A stretch of 64,000 nt of DNA from UBA1801 sp035353395 (GCA_035353395.1 DAOPZL010000001.1:62001-126000), one strand, 5' to 3'. Numbered from the stretch's first letter, positions 44,603-53,446 are shown. Translations and numbers: made by a program. The notes: generated by a model from the sequence alone, not told the origin.

Positions 44603-46657
44603 ATGATCAATGACGCGCTCATCCATCCCCGAAGCATCGTGGTCGTCGGGGCCTCGAACGATGTCCACAAGCCCGGCGGGAAGATCCTCAAGAACCTGCT
44701 CGACCATGCCTTCAAGGGCGATCTCTACGTGGTCAACCCCAAGCAGGACGAGGTCCAGGGCCTCAAGTCCTTCCGGGACCTGAAGGACCTTCCGCAGGCC
44801 GACCTGGCCGTCCTGGCGGTGCCCGCCGCGCACTGCCCGGGGGCGGTGGAGCTGCTGGCCATGCAGAAGGGCACGCGGGCGTTCATCATCATCTCGGCGG
44901 GTTTCAGCGAGGAGAACGAGGAAGGGGCCAGGCTCGAGAAGCGGATCGTGGAGATCGTCGACCGCGTGGACGGCTGCCTCATCGGCCCGAACTGCACCGG
45001 GATCCTGACGCCCCACCACGCCAGCATGTTCACCCTTCCGATCCCGGAACTCACGGACCAGGGCTGCGACTTCATCTCCGGGTCGGGCGCCACGGCCGTG
45101 TTCATCATGGAGTCGGCGATCCAGAAGGGGATCCGGTTCTCCAACGTCTTCTCCGTGGGCAACAGCGCCCAGACCGGCGTCGAGGACGTCCTCGCCCACC
45201 TGGACGAGACCTTCGACCCCGAAACCAGTTCCCGGATCAAGCTGCTCTACGTCGAGAACATCAAGAACCCCGATTCCCTCCTGGAGCATGCCTCCTCGCT
45301 GATCCGGAAAGGCTGCAAGATCGCGGCCATCAAGGCCGGGGTCTCCGAGGCGGGCAGCCGGGCCGCCTCGTCCCACACGGGCGCCATCGCAAGCTCGGAC
45401 CTCGCGGTGGAGGCGCTCTTCCGCAAGGCGGGCATCGTGCGCTGCTTCGGGCGCGAGGAACTGACCACGGTGGCCGGCGTGTTCACGCACAAGCCCCTTC
45501 AGGGCAAGAGGATCGCCATCATCACCCACGCGGGCGGGCCGGCCGTCATGCTCACCGATGCCCTCGCCGCCGGGGGGCTGGAGATCCCGAAGATCACCGG
45601 GCCCAAGGCCGACGAGCTTCTCAGGAAGCTGTTCCCGGGCTCCTCCGTGGCCAATCCCATCGATTTCCTCGCCACCGGCACCGCCGAGCAGCTGGGGCAG
45701 ATCATCGATGCCTGCAACCAGGACTTCGACAACATCGACGGCATGGTCGTGATCTTCGGGACCCCGGGCCTGTTCGAGATCTTCGACGTCTACAAGGTGC
45801 TCCACCAGAAGATGGCCACCAGCCGGAAGCCCATCTTCCCGGTCCTGCCCTCCCTCATCACGGCCCGGAAGGAGGTGGAGTACTTCCTCGGGGAAGGCCA
45901 CATCAGTTTCCCGGACGAAGTGCTGCTGGGCCGCGCCCTCACGCGCGTCTACAACACCCCGCAGCCCGCCGAGGAGAAGATCGAGTTCCACGGCGTGGAC
46001 ATCCCCAGGATCCGGAACATCATCGACCACTGCGAGCGGGGCTATCTCGCGCCCAGGACCATCCAGTCCCTGCTGGCCGCGGCCAACATCCCCTTCGTGA
46101 AGGAGGGCGTAGGGACGACCCAGGAGGAGATCCTGACCCTGGCCGAGGAGGCCGGCTACCCGGTCGTCATGAAGGTGGTGGGCCCCCTCCACAAGTCCGA
46201 CGTGGGCGGCGTGACGCTGAACATCAGGTCGAAGGAGCACCTCGTCGCCGAGTTCGAGCGCATGATGCGCATCCCGGACGCGAAGGCGGTCCTGGTCCAG
46301 CCCATGCTCTCCGGCACGGAACTGTTCCTGGGCGCGAAGTACGAACCCAGGTTCGGGCATGTGGTGCTCTGCGGCCTGGGCGGCATCTTCGTGGAAGTCC
46401 TGGAGGACGTCTCCTCCGGCCTGGCGCCCCTCACCTACGCCGAGGCCCATTCCATGATCCGTTCCCTGAAGAGCTACAAGATCATCAAGGGGGCCCGCGG
46501 CAAGGAGGGCGTCAACGAGAAGAAGTTCGCCGAGATCATCGTCCACCTCTCGACCCTGCTGCGCTTCGCCACGGAGATCAAGGAACTGGACCTGAACCCC
46601 CTGCTGGGGACGCCCACCAGCGTGACGGCGGTGGATGCGAGGTTCCGAGTGGAATGA
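44603..46657 (+). CDS. ADP-forming acyl-CoA synthetase (alpha-beta fusion)
   Basis: A 684-residue NDP-forming acetate/acyl-CoA ligase. It converts acyl-CoA + ADP + Pi to acid + ATP (or the reverse). The alpha part (1-~450) has a CoA-binding Rossmann domain (IVVVGASNDVHKPGG) and a succinyl-CoA-ligase-like domain with the phospho-accepting His in SSHTGAIAS (H258). The C-terminal ATP-grasp part (from ~470) has VVMKVVGPLHKSDVGGV and LVQPMLSGTELFLGAKY. Given the acyl-CoA dehydrogenase and Etf genes that follow, ATP conservation from an acyl-CoA is the likely role. The substrate is undetermined. Confidence 0.9.
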   Translation: MINDALIHPRSIVVVGASNDVHKPGGKILKNLLDHAFKGDLYVVNPKQDEVQGLKSFRDLKDLPQADLAVLAVPAAHCPGAVELLAMQKGTRAFIIISAGFSEENEEGARLEKRIVEIVDRVDGCLIGPNCTGILTPHHASMFTLPIPELTDQGCDFISGSGATAVFIMESAIQKGIRFSNVFSVGNSAQTGVEDVLAHLDETFDPETSSRIKLLYVENIKNPDSLLEHASSLIRKGCKIAAIKAGVSEAGSRAASSHTGAIASSDLAVEALFRKAGIVRCFGREELTTVAGVFTHKPLQGKRIAIITHAGGPAVMLTDALAAGGLEIPKITGPKADELLRKLFPGSSVANPIDFLATGTAEQLGQIIDACNQDFDNIDGMVVIFGTPGLFEIFDVYKVLHQKMATSRKPIFPVLPSLITARKEVEYFLGEGHISFPDEVLLGRALTRVYNTPQPAEEKIEFHGVDIPRIRNIIDHCERGYLAPRTIQSLLAAANIPFVKEGVGTTQEEILTLAEEAGYPVVMKVVGPLHKSDVGGVTLNIRSKEHLVAEFERMMRIPDAKAVLVQPMLSGTELFLGAKYEPRFGHVVLCGLGGIFVEVLEDVSSGLAPLTYAEAHSMIRSLKSYKIIKGARGKEGVNEKKFAEIIVHLSTLLRFATEIKELDLNPLLGTPTSVTAVDARFRVE

Positions 46658-47027
46658 AACTCGGCCGGGGAAAGGGCGGCACGGAAACGTGAGCCGACCG
46701 CCGTTTCGCGGAGGGGCCAATTATAATTCCGGACCGGCCTGGCGTCCGCCCCCCGGGGTGCTTTGTGATGTTCTTGGAGAACAGGGGGTTGACCTCCCGC
46801 CGGACCCCGGCGGACAATTCTTCGCAGGGCCGAGAGGCCCCTACCTTGCCTCTTCCGGGACTCCGGACCGCGAGGGATTCACCCAGGCGATTCACCCTGC
46901 CGACGCAGGGGCTGCGTGCATGCAAGTAAAACTAGAAAAATTGGATTTAAATAGGTCACGATCGTGATCCGCGCGGTTGCCCAGTCCGTAAAGTGCGATT
47001 CCGAACAAGGAACATGGAGGTACTGCT
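46658..47027 (+). promoter_or_regulatory. 370-bp control region upstream of the ammonia-lyase/acyl-CoA dehydrogenase genes
   Basis: No gene is seen here. The region contains TTGACC (46789) and GACAAT (46813) 18 bp apart, a possible promoter whose spacer is a ccgccgg/ccggcgg hairpin. Further down it holds an AT-rich patch (46927-46953) followed by a perfect 12-bp palindrome, tcacgatcgtga (46956-46967). That palindrome is a plausible operator for a TetR/GntR-type acyl-CoA-responsive regulator. A good GGAGG (47016-47020) precedes the GTG of the next gene. Confidence 0.4.
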
Positions 47028-47468
47028 GTGTCTTTCCTTAAATCTTTGATAAGGCTTAGGATGAGTAGCAGTGATGCCCACTATGGGGGAAACCTCGTGG
47101 ATGGAGCCCGCATGCTCCAGTTATTTGGAGATGTCGCCACCGAGCTCCTCATCCTCCAGGACGGTGACGAGGGGCTTTTCGCCGGCTACGAGAAGGTCGA
47201 GTTCCTCGCGCCCGTCTTCGCGGGGGACTACATCGAAGCCGAGGGCGAGATCGTCAAGGTCGGCAACTCCTCCCGGAAGATGGTCTTCGAAGCCCGGAAG
47301 GTGATCGTGCCCAGGCCGGATCTCAACGATTCCGCCGCCGACGTCCTGGCGGAACCCGTCGTGGTCTGCCGCGCCGTCGGCACCTGCGTCGTCCCCAAGG
47401 CCAAGCAGCGCAAGGTAAATGCCGCCCCCGCAGCGGCGTGCCAGAACGGGCAATCCACCGGAGTGTGA
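47028..47468 (+). CDS. kal: 3-aminobutyryl-CoA ammonia-lyase-like hotdog protein
   Basis: A 146-residue hotdog-fold protein. The run MSSSDAHYGGNLVDGARML, followed by LFGDVATELLI, DGDEGLFAGYEKVEFLAP, GDYIEAEGEIVKVGN and AVGTCVVPKAKQRK, closely resembles 3-aminobutyryl-CoA ammonia-lyase of the lysine fermentation pathway, which eliminates ammonia to give crotonyl-CoA. The start is a GTG with GGAGG 7 bases before it. An acyl-CoA dehydrogenase (which could reduce crotonyl-CoA) follows 2 bp downstream, as in lysine-fermenting clusters. The other pathway genes (kamA/D/E, kdd, kce) are not in the window, so the physiological role is inferred. Confidence 0.82.
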   Translation: MSFLKSLIRLRMSSSDAHYGGNLVDGARMLQLFGDVATELLILQDGDEGLFAGYEKVEFLAPVFAGDYIEAEGEIVKVGNSSRKMVFEARKVIVPRPDLNDSAADVLAEPVVVCRAVGTCVVPKAKQRKVNAAPAAACQNGQSTGV

Positions 47469-47470
47469 AG

Positions 47471-48610
47471 ATGGACTTTCAGCTTGATCGGGAACACAGT
47501 CTTCTGGTGCAGATGTACCGCGCCTTCGCGAAAACCGAGGTGCGCCCGCTGGCCCAGGAGGTGGACGAGGAGGAGAAGTTCCCCCTGGAGACGGTGCGCA
47601 AGATGGCTCGCTTCGGGTTCATGGGCATTCCCTTCCCGAAGGAGTACGGCGGCCAGGGGGGCGACAACCTGGCCTACATCATGGCGGTCGAGGAGCTTTC
47701 GAAGGTCTGCGGCACCACGGGCGTGATCCTGTCGGCCCACACCTCCCTCTGCGCGGCCCCGATCTACGAGTTCGGGACCGACGCCCAGAAGCTGAAGTAC
47801 CTCGTGCCCCTGGCGAAGGGCGAGAAGCTGGGGGCCTTCGCCCTCACCGAGCCCAACGCCGGCACGGACGCGGCGGGACAGCAGACCACGGCCGAACTCC
47901 AGGGCGACCACTACCTGCTCAACGGCAGCAAGATCTTCATCACGAACGCGGCCAATGCGGACATCTACATCGTGTTCGCCATGACGGACAAGTCGAAGGG
48001 CACCCGGGGCATCTCGGCCTTCATCCTGGAGCGGGAGATGCCCGGCTTCTCGGTCGGGAAGAAGGAAAAGAAGATGGGCATCCGCGGTTCCGCCACCTGC
48101 GAGCTGATCTTCGAGAACGTGAAGGTTCCCGTCGAGAACATGCTCGGCAAGGACGGCAAGGGGTTCGGCATCGCGATGAAGACCCTGGACGGAGGCCGCA
48201 TCGGCATCGCGGCGCAGGCGCTGGGACTGGCCCAGGGCGCCATCGACGAGACCGTGAGCTACACCAAGGAGCGCAAGCAGTTCGGCAAGCCGATCTCCGC
48301 CTTCCAGAACACCCAGTTCCAGCTGGCGGACATGCAGGCGCGAACGGATGCCGCCCGGCTCCTCGTCTATCGCGCGGCCTGCTGCAAGGACGCCAAGCTC
48401 CCCTACAGCGTGGAGGCGGCGATGGCCAAGCTCTTCGCTTCGGAGGCGGCCATGGACGTCACGACGAAGGCCGTGCAGCTCCACGGCGGCTACGGCTACA
48501 CGCGGGACTATCCGGTCGAGCGCATGATGCGCGACGCGAAGATCACCGAAATCTACGAGGGGACTTCCGAAGTCCAGCGCATGGTCATTTCCGCGACCAT
48601 GCTTCGCTGA
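47471..48610 (+). CDS. Short-chain acyl-CoA dehydrogenase (butyryl-CoA type)
   Basis: A 379-residue FAD acyl-CoA dehydrogenase. Family blocks are FGFMGIPFPKEYGGQGGD, GAFALTEPNAGTDAAG, NGSKIFITNA and KMGIRGSATCELIFENVKVP. The C-terminal YGYTRDYPVERMMRD and catalytic base in YEGTSEVQ (E363) place it with short-chain/butyryl-CoA enzymes. It is directly followed by etfB and etfA, its electron acceptor. Depending on the Etf type the pair works as a beta-oxidation dehydrogenase or as a bifurcating crotonyl-CoA reductase. The start ATG is 2 bp after the kal stop. Confidence 0.94.
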   Translation: MDFQLDREHSLLVQMYRAFAKTEVRPLAQEVDEEEKFPLETVRKMARFGFMGIPFPKEYGGQGGDNLAYIMAVEELSKVCGTTGVILSAHTSLCAAPIYEFGTDAQKLKYLVPLAKGEKLGAFALTEPNAGTDAAGQQTTAELQGDHYLLNGSKIFITNAANADIYIVFAMTDKSKGTRGISAFILEREMPGFSVGKKEKKMGIRGSATCELIFENVKVPVENMLGKDGKGFGIAMKTLDGGRIGIAAQALGLAQGAIDETVSYTKERKQFGKPISAFQNTQFQLADMQARTDAARLLVYRAACCKDAKLPYSVEAAMAKLFASEAAMDVTTKAVQLHGGYGYTRDYPVERMMRDAKITEIYEGTSEVQRMVISATMLR

Positions 48611-48624
48611 AGGGTGGCTGAGAT

Positions 48625-49404
48625 ATGAAAATCGTCGTTTGCATGAAGCAGGTTCCCGATACCACGGAAGTCCGCATCGATCCGGCCACCGGCACGCTGA
48701 TCCGCGAGGGCATCCCGAGCATCATCAACCCGGACGACAAGAGCGGCCTCGAGGCGGCCCTCGTCCTGAAGGACCAGATCGGCGCCCACGTCACCGTCCT
48801 CTCCATGGGGCCGCCCCAGGCGGACATCGCGTTGCGCGAGGCGCTGGCCATGGGCGCGGACGAGGCAGTGCTCCTGTCCGACAGGCGGTTCGGCGGCGCG
48901 GACACCTGGGCCACGTCCACCACCTTGGCCTCGGCCCTCCGGCGCCTCGGGTTCGATCTCATCATCTGCGGCCGCCAGGCCATCGACGGCGACACGGCGC
49001 AGGTGGGTCCCCAGATCGCGGAACACCTGGGCCTGCCCCACGTGAGCTACGTCAAGGAGCTGGAGCTGGCCGGGGAGAGCCTCGTCGTCAAGCGGATGTT
49101 CGAGAACGGCTACCAGCGGATCAAGGTGAAGCTGCCCTGCCTGATCACCGTCCTCAAGGACATGAACCAGCCCCGCTACATGATGGTGGGAGGCGTGTAC
49201 GATGCCTTCCGCAAGGCCATCCCGGTGTGGACCGTGGACGACCTCGACGTGGACCAGGCGAACATCGGCCTGAAGGGCTCCCCCACCCGCGTGAAGAAGT
49301 CCTTCACCAAGGGGGCCAAGTCCGCCGGCAAGGTCTACGAGGTGGATCCCCGGGAAGGCGCCCGGATCATCGTCGAAAAACTCAAAGAGAAGTTCATCAT
49401 CTGA
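48625..49404 (+). CDS. etfB: Electron transfer flavoprotein beta subunit
   Basis: A 259-residue EtfB that binds AMP or a second FAD and carries electrons between the dehydrogenase and its partner. It starts MKIVVCMKQVPDTTEVRID. It has SIINPDDKSGLEAAL, a CGRQAIDGDTAQVGPQIAEHL motif and the C-terminal helix. The NPDDKxGLEAAL and GRQAIDGDTAQVGP patterns are like the EtfBs of anaerobes, including bifurcating ones, rather than mitochondrial EtfB. It is transcribed between the acyl-CoA dehydrogenase and etfA. Confidence 0.95.
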   Translation: MKIVVCMKQVPDTTEVRIDPATGTLIREGIPSIINPDDKSGLEAALVLKDQIGAHVTVLSMGPPQADIALREALAMGADEAVLLSDRRFGGADTWATSTTLASALRRLGFDLIICGRQAIDGDTAQVGPQIAEHLGLPHVSYVKELELAGESLVVKRMFENGYQRIKVKLPCLITVLKDMNQPRYMMVGGVYDAFRKAIPVWTVDDLDVDQANIGLKGSPTRVKKSFTKGAKSAGKVYEVDPREGARIIVEKLKEKFII

Positions 49405-49417
49405 GCGCGGAGCAGCC

Positions 49418-50431
49418 ATGGATATTTCGAGTTATCGCGGCGTCATGGTGTTCGCGGAGCAGCGCGGCGGACACATCCAGAAGGTGGCCAGCGAACTGCT
49501 GGGCATCGGACGCGAGATCGCGGACAAGCTGGCTGAGCCGCTGACGGCGGTGCTGATCGGAACCGGCCTGACCGCGGCGCACAGCGCGGACCTCATCGCG
49601 CAGGGTGCGGACAAGGTCATCGTGGTGGACCACCCCTGCCTGCAGCCCTACCGCACGGAGCCTTTCACGAAGGCCCTCACCCGGGTGATCGAGGAGGTCA
49701 AGCCCGCCGTCGTGTTCGTGGGCGCCACCACCATCGGGCGCGACCTCGCCCCGCGGGTCTCCGCCAGGCTGAAGACGGGCCTGACGGCGGACTGCACGGG
49801 CCTGGCGATCGAGGACGAGACCCGGAACCTGCTCATGACCAGGCCGGCCTTCGGCGGCAACCTCATGGCCACCATCGCCTGTCCCGAGCACCGTCCCCAG
49901 ATGTCCACGGTCCGGCCCGGCGTGATGAGGAAGCTGGAGCGGGACGACCAGCGGAAGGGGGAGGTCGTGTCCTTCTCCGTGACGCTGGGGCCCGAGGACC
50001 TGAACGTCGAGATCCTGGAAGAGGTCACGGAGCAGGTCGCCCTCAAGAACATCGAGGACGCGGCGGTGCTGGTTTCCGGCGGCCGCGGCATGGGCAGCGC
50101 CGAGAACTTCGGCCATCTCAGGGAGCTGGCCGCCGAGCTGGGCGGCATGGTCTCGGCCTCCAGGGGCGCGGTGGACGCGGGCTGGGCGGGCTCCGAGCGG
50201 CAGGTGGGCCAGACAGGCAAGACCGTGAGGCCCGACCTCTACATCGCCTGCGGCATCTCCGGCATGATCCAGCACATCGCGGGCATGGAGGATTCGGAGT
50301 TCATCGTGGCGGTGAACAAGAACCGGGATGCGCCGATCTTCGAGTATGCCGACCTGGGCATCGTCACCGACGTGAACAAGATCCTCCCCGTCCTTGCCGA
50401 GGAACTGAGGCTGGCGAAGGCCAAGCGCTGA
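49418..50431 (+). CDS. etfA: Electron transfer flavoprotein alpha subunit
   Basis: A 337-residue EtfA. The N-terminal adenine-nucleotide alpha-hydrolase-like half (VMVFAEQRGGHIQKVASELLG...) is followed by the FAD-binding C-terminal half. The latter carries LVSGGRGMGSAENFGHLRELA, ASRGAVDAGW, QVGQTGKTVRPDLYIACGISG and VAVNKNRDAPIFEYADLGIV. These are the canonical FAD contacts. There is no N-terminal ferredoxin extension. It ends the gene group and is followed by a strong GC hairpin. Confidence 0.95.
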   Translation: MDISSYRGVMVFAEQRGGHIQKVASELLGIGREIADKLAEPLTAVLIGTGLTAAHSADLIAQGADKVIVVDHPCLQPYRTEPFTKALTRVIEEVKPAVVFVGATTIGRDLAPRVSARLKTGLTADCTGLAIEDETRNLLMTRPAFGGNLMATIACPEHRPQMSTVRPGVMRKLERDDQRKGEVVSFSVTLGPEDLNVEILEEVTEQVALKNIEDAAVLVSGGRGMGSAENFGHLRELAAELGGMVSASRGAVDAGWAGSERQVGQTGKTVRPDLYIACGISGMIQHIAGMEDSEFIVAVNKNRDAPIFEYADLGIVTDVNKILPVLAEELRLAKAKR

Positions 50432-50447
50432 ACGATCCTGCATTTCC

Positions 50448-50483
50448 CTGCGGCCCGGCCCGCCCCAGCGCGCCGGGCCGCAG
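50448..50483 (+). terminator. GC-rich hairpin after etfA
   Basis: A perfect 12-bp inverted repeat, ctgcggcccggc (50448-50459) and gccgggccgcag (50472-50483), with a 12-nt loop. It begins 16 bp after the etfA stop and is not followed by a clear T-tract. It is the likely end of the kal-acd-etfBA transcript. Confidence 0.6.
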
Positions 50484-50524
50484 GTCTGTACAGAGGAGCG
50501 TCCCGCGCACAGGTTCGCGCCGGG

Positions 50525-51697
50525 ATGTCCGGTCCTCGTTGTAAGATCCCATTCGTGAACCTCCTCAATCCCGCCCTCGCCTGGATCGTCATCGGCCTCC
50601 CCGTCGGTCTCTTCCTCCTCGGAGCCGTCCTCTTCGCCGTGCGGTGGAACAAGCTGAAGGGACGCTCCCGGAAGGATCCCGAGGAGATCCTGCTGGGCGC
50701 CGTCTCCCAGAGCCTGCGGGAGCGGGGGCGGCTGGCGGCGAGCCTCGGGGAATTGCAGACCGTCCACGAGCGCCTGCTGGACGCGCTCCCCTTCGGCATC
50801 CTCTGGGTGGACCAGCACCAGCGCCTGGCGGCCCTGAACGCGGCCGGGCGCGCGCTCCTGGGCGTCAAGCCGGGGGTCGTGGGGCTGGAGGCGGGCTTCG
50901 TCCTGGAACCCTTCCCGTGGCTGCTGGAGGCCCTGGCGCAGGTCCCGGGCCGGAGCTGGCGCTGCGAGGGAGGGGAACGGCGGTGGCGGATGAGGCGGAT
51001 CGAGGCCCCCGACAAGGTGGGCGCCCTGGTGCAGTTCGAGGACGTCACGGAGCTGGAAGTGGAGGAGCGGCGAGCCCAGTTGCGCGAGCGCTTCGCCGAG
51101 GTGGGCGAGATGACCGCGGGCATCGCCCATCAGATGAAGAACGGGCTCGCGGTGATCCGGGGCCAGGGGCAGCTCCTGGGACGCGCCGGGCACGCGGAGG
51201 CTTCCCGCGACATCCTGGCGGAGACGGATGACCTGGAGCGCGTGTTGCAGCGGTTCCTCCAGTGGGCCAGGCCCCTGGAGCCCTCCTGTTCGGTCCTCCG
51301 GCTGGAGGAAGTGGCCGAACAGGCCGTGGCCGAGGTCCGCAAGCGCCCCGTGAGCCGGGGAAGGAGGCTGGAGGTCCAGGGCCAGGGGGGGGCTCGCGCC
51401 GATGCCATGCTGCTCCACCAGGCCCTGGTGAACCTGCTGGAGAACGCCTGCCAGGCGAGTCCGGAGGGGGGGCGCGTCGTGGCGCGGGTGGAGGAGAAGC
51501 TCGTCGAGGTCCTGGACGAGGGGCCGGGCCTGGGGGAGGACACCATGATCCGCATGCTCAAGCCCTTCGAGAGCGGACGGCCGGAGGGCACAGGCCTGGG
51601 GCTGCCCTTGGCGCTGAAGTGGAGCAACGCGCAGGGTGCGGACCTGCGGATCGAACGCAGGCCCGAGGGGGGAACCCGCGCCGCGATCCGGTGGTGA
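50525..51697 (+). CDS. NtrB-like sensor histidine kinase
   Basis: A 390-residue kinase with a single N-terminal membrane helix (WIVIGLPVGLFLLGAVLFAV). A small PAS-like domain spans ~residues 80-175 (LLDALPFGILWVDQHQRLAALNAAGRALLG). The H-box is AGIAHQMKNGLAVIRGQG, with the phospho-accepting His near residue 201. ATPase motifs are ALVNLLENACQAS (N-box), DEGPGLG and GTGLGLPLAL. The protein resembles NtrB/AtoS-type kinases that partner with enhancer-binding regulators. No response regulator is adjacent, so it is an orphan here. The start is uncertain (ATG 50525 or GTG 50555), and neither has a clear ribosome binding site. Confidence 0.88.
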   Translation: MSGPRCKIPFVNLLNPALAWIVIGLPVGLFLLGAVLFAVRWNKLKGRSRKDPEEILLGAVSQSLRERGRLAASLGELQTVHERLLDALPFGILWVDQHQRLAALNAAGRALLGVKPGVVGLEAGFVLEPFPWLLEALAQVPGRSWRCEGGERRWRMRRIEAPDKVGALVQFEDVTELEVEERRAQLRERFAEVGEMTAGIAHQMKNGLAVIRGQGQLLGRAGHAEASRDILAETDDLERVLQRFLQWARPLEPSCSVLRLEEVAEQAVAEVRKRPVSRGRRLEVQGQGGARADAMLLHQALVNLLENACQASPEGGRVVARVEEKLVEVLDEGPGLGEDTMIRMLKPFESGRPEGTGLGLPLALKWSNAQGADLRIERRPEGGTRAAIRW

Positions 51698-51850
51698 AGG
51701 GGCGCGACCGGGCCGGCGGAGCCGTTGACACCCCCGGCGCCGCAACCTAGGCTGGATGCCGTTTCCCAGGACCCTTCCGCCGCCGCGAATCCTCGAGGCG
51801 GACCGTCGCCATCATTCGTCGCCATTCGCGGGCCTCCTGCCCGGGGGATC

Positions 51851-53446
51851 ATGCTCATGCTCCAGGACAAGAACGACCAGGGAGAGCTGGAATCGCTCAT
51901 CGCCCGCACGGCGCTGAAGTACGACCTCATGCCCTACGAATCGCATCCGATCCCCCAGAGTCATCCGGGCCGGATCGGCGCGGTGGCGAAGCTGTTCGGA
52001 CTGGGGCCCGCGCCCCTGGCGACGGCCCGCGTCCTGGAACTGGGCTGCGCCGCGGGGGGCAACCTCATCCCGCTGGCGTCGCGCAACCCGGGCGCGACCT
52101 TCGTCGGCGTGGACCTTTCACGGGCGCAGGTCTCGGCGGGCTGCGCGCGCATCGAGCGCCTGGGACTCCGGAACATCGAGATCCACTGCCAGAGCCTGAC
52201 CGGAATCCGCGAGGACCTGGGGGCGTTCGACTACATCATCTGCCACGGCGTCTACAGCTGGGTGCCGGAGGCGGTGCGGGAGGACATCCTGCGCATCAGC
52301 CGCGAGAACCTGGCCCCGACCGGTGTCGCCTACGTCAGCTACAACGTGCTGCCAGGCTGGCGCATGATGCAGACCCTGCGGGACATGTTCCTCCTGGAGA
52401 TCCCCGACGGGGAGGACGCCCGCCGGCGCGTCGCGAAGGTCCGGGACCTCCTGGCCTGCCTGAAGGACACGGTCTCCGCCGACGGCGCATACAAGCAGGC
52501 CGTCACGGAAGCCGCCAGGCGCTTCGACGGCATGTCCGACGACTACGTGACGCACGAGTTCCTGGAAGAGTTCAACGAACCCTGCACGCTGAAGGCGTTC
52601 CTGGGCCGGACCAGGCGGCGCGGGCTGGCCTACCTGGGCGACGCCGAACTGCCGTCCATGATCCTGGACAACCATTCCGCGGACACCGCGAGGCGCATCC
52701 GCGAACGGACGGGCAACAACCTGGTCGCCACCGAGCAGTATCTCGATTTCATCACCGGCCGAACCTTCCGCCAGAGCCTCCTGGTCCATGCCGACAGGGC
52801 GGTCCGGATCAACCGCAATCTCGATCCGAGCCGCATCGACGGCATGCATTTCTTCACGGGAGCCGGCCTCAAGGTCGAGCGCGAAGGGGAGAGAAGCATC
52901 CTCTCCGACGCCAAGGGGCGGAAGTTGACCACCGGATCCCCGATCGTTGCGGAGGCGTTGCAGATCCTGGCGGCGCGCTTCCCTGCCTCCTTCACGGTCG
53001 ACGATCTCGTCGACAGGCTGAGCCCGCCCGGCCGCACGCGGGAGGGGCGCATTCTCGTGCTGTCCGCCGTGTTCAACCTGGTGCGGATCGGTCTGGCCCA
53101 GGCCTCCCTGGAACCGGTGGGCGCCCAACCGGGCGTCTCGGAAAGGCCCGCGGCCTGCCCTCTGGTGCGCTCGGACGCCGCATGCGGGGCGCGCGCCACA
53201 GCCAACCTCCGACACGAGAAGATCGTGCTCGACCCGGTGGCGCGGGCGGTCCTGAGGGAACTGGACGGCACGCGGGACCGGGCCGCCCTGGCCGAGGCGC
53301 TGACGGCGGAAGTCCTGGCCGGCAGGCTCAAGGTCAGCCTCGCCGACAGGCCGGTCCTGGACGGGGACATGGTTTCCAGGGCGGCGGCGGAACGCGTGCC
53401 CAAGGTGATCGAGAGATGCGCGCACGCCTCCCTGCTCGTGGGATGA
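51851..53446 (+). CDS. Class I methyltransferase with regulatory domain
   Basis: A 531-residue protein. Residues ~20-200 form a SAM-dependent methyltransferase: LELGCAAGGNLIPLA (motif I), FVGVDLSRAQVSAG (motif II, acidic), FDYIICHGVYSWVPE (motif IV) and PTGVAYVSYNVLPGW. The GVYSWVP and YVSYNVLPGW stretches, with a long helical C-terminal part (PF10119-like regulatory region), identify the methyltransferase-plus-regulatory-domain family of unknown substrate. The C-terminal ~200 residues look like a winged-helix-type binding region (LRELDGTRDRAALAEAL). The ATG at 51851 has GGGGG upstream. It is not obviously in an operon. Confidence 0.85.
   Translation: MLMLQDKNDQGELESLIARTALKYDLMPYESHPIPQSHPGRIGAVAKLFGLGPAPLATARVLELGCAAGGNLIPLASRNPGATFVGVDLSRAQVSAGCARIERLGLRNIEIHCQSLTGIREDLGAFDYIICHGVYSWVPEAVREDILRISRENLAPTGVAYVSYNVLPGWRMMQTLRDMFLLEIPDGEDARRRVAKVRDLLACLKDTVSADGAYKQAVTEAARRFDGMSDDYVTHEFLEEFNEPCTLKAFLGRTRRRGLAYLGDAELPSMILDNHSADTARRIRERTGNNLVATEQYLDFITGRTFRQSLLVHADRAVRINRNLDPSRIDGMHFFTGAGLKVEREGERSILSDAKGRKLTTGSPIVAEALQILAARFPASFTVDDLVDRLSPPGRTREGRILVLSAVFNLVRIGLAQASLEPVGAQPGVSERPAACPLVRSDAACGARATANLRHEKIVLDPVARAVLRELDGTRDRAALAEALTAEVLAGRLKVSLADRPVLDGDMVSRAAAERVPKVIERCAHASLLVG

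Noticed and set aside
46730..46760. Short palindrome aattataatt and nearby GC hairpins after the acyl-CoA synthetase gene as a terminator
   Set aside because: No stable stem followed by a T-tract could be drawn; left as part of the undescribed intergenic region.
51775..51835. Possible degenerate copy of the aaccgcgaa repeat (ccgccgcgaatcc ... cgccattcgcggg)
   Set aside because: Only short ends agree and the arms do not pair over a useful length; chance similarity in GC-rich DNA is more likely.
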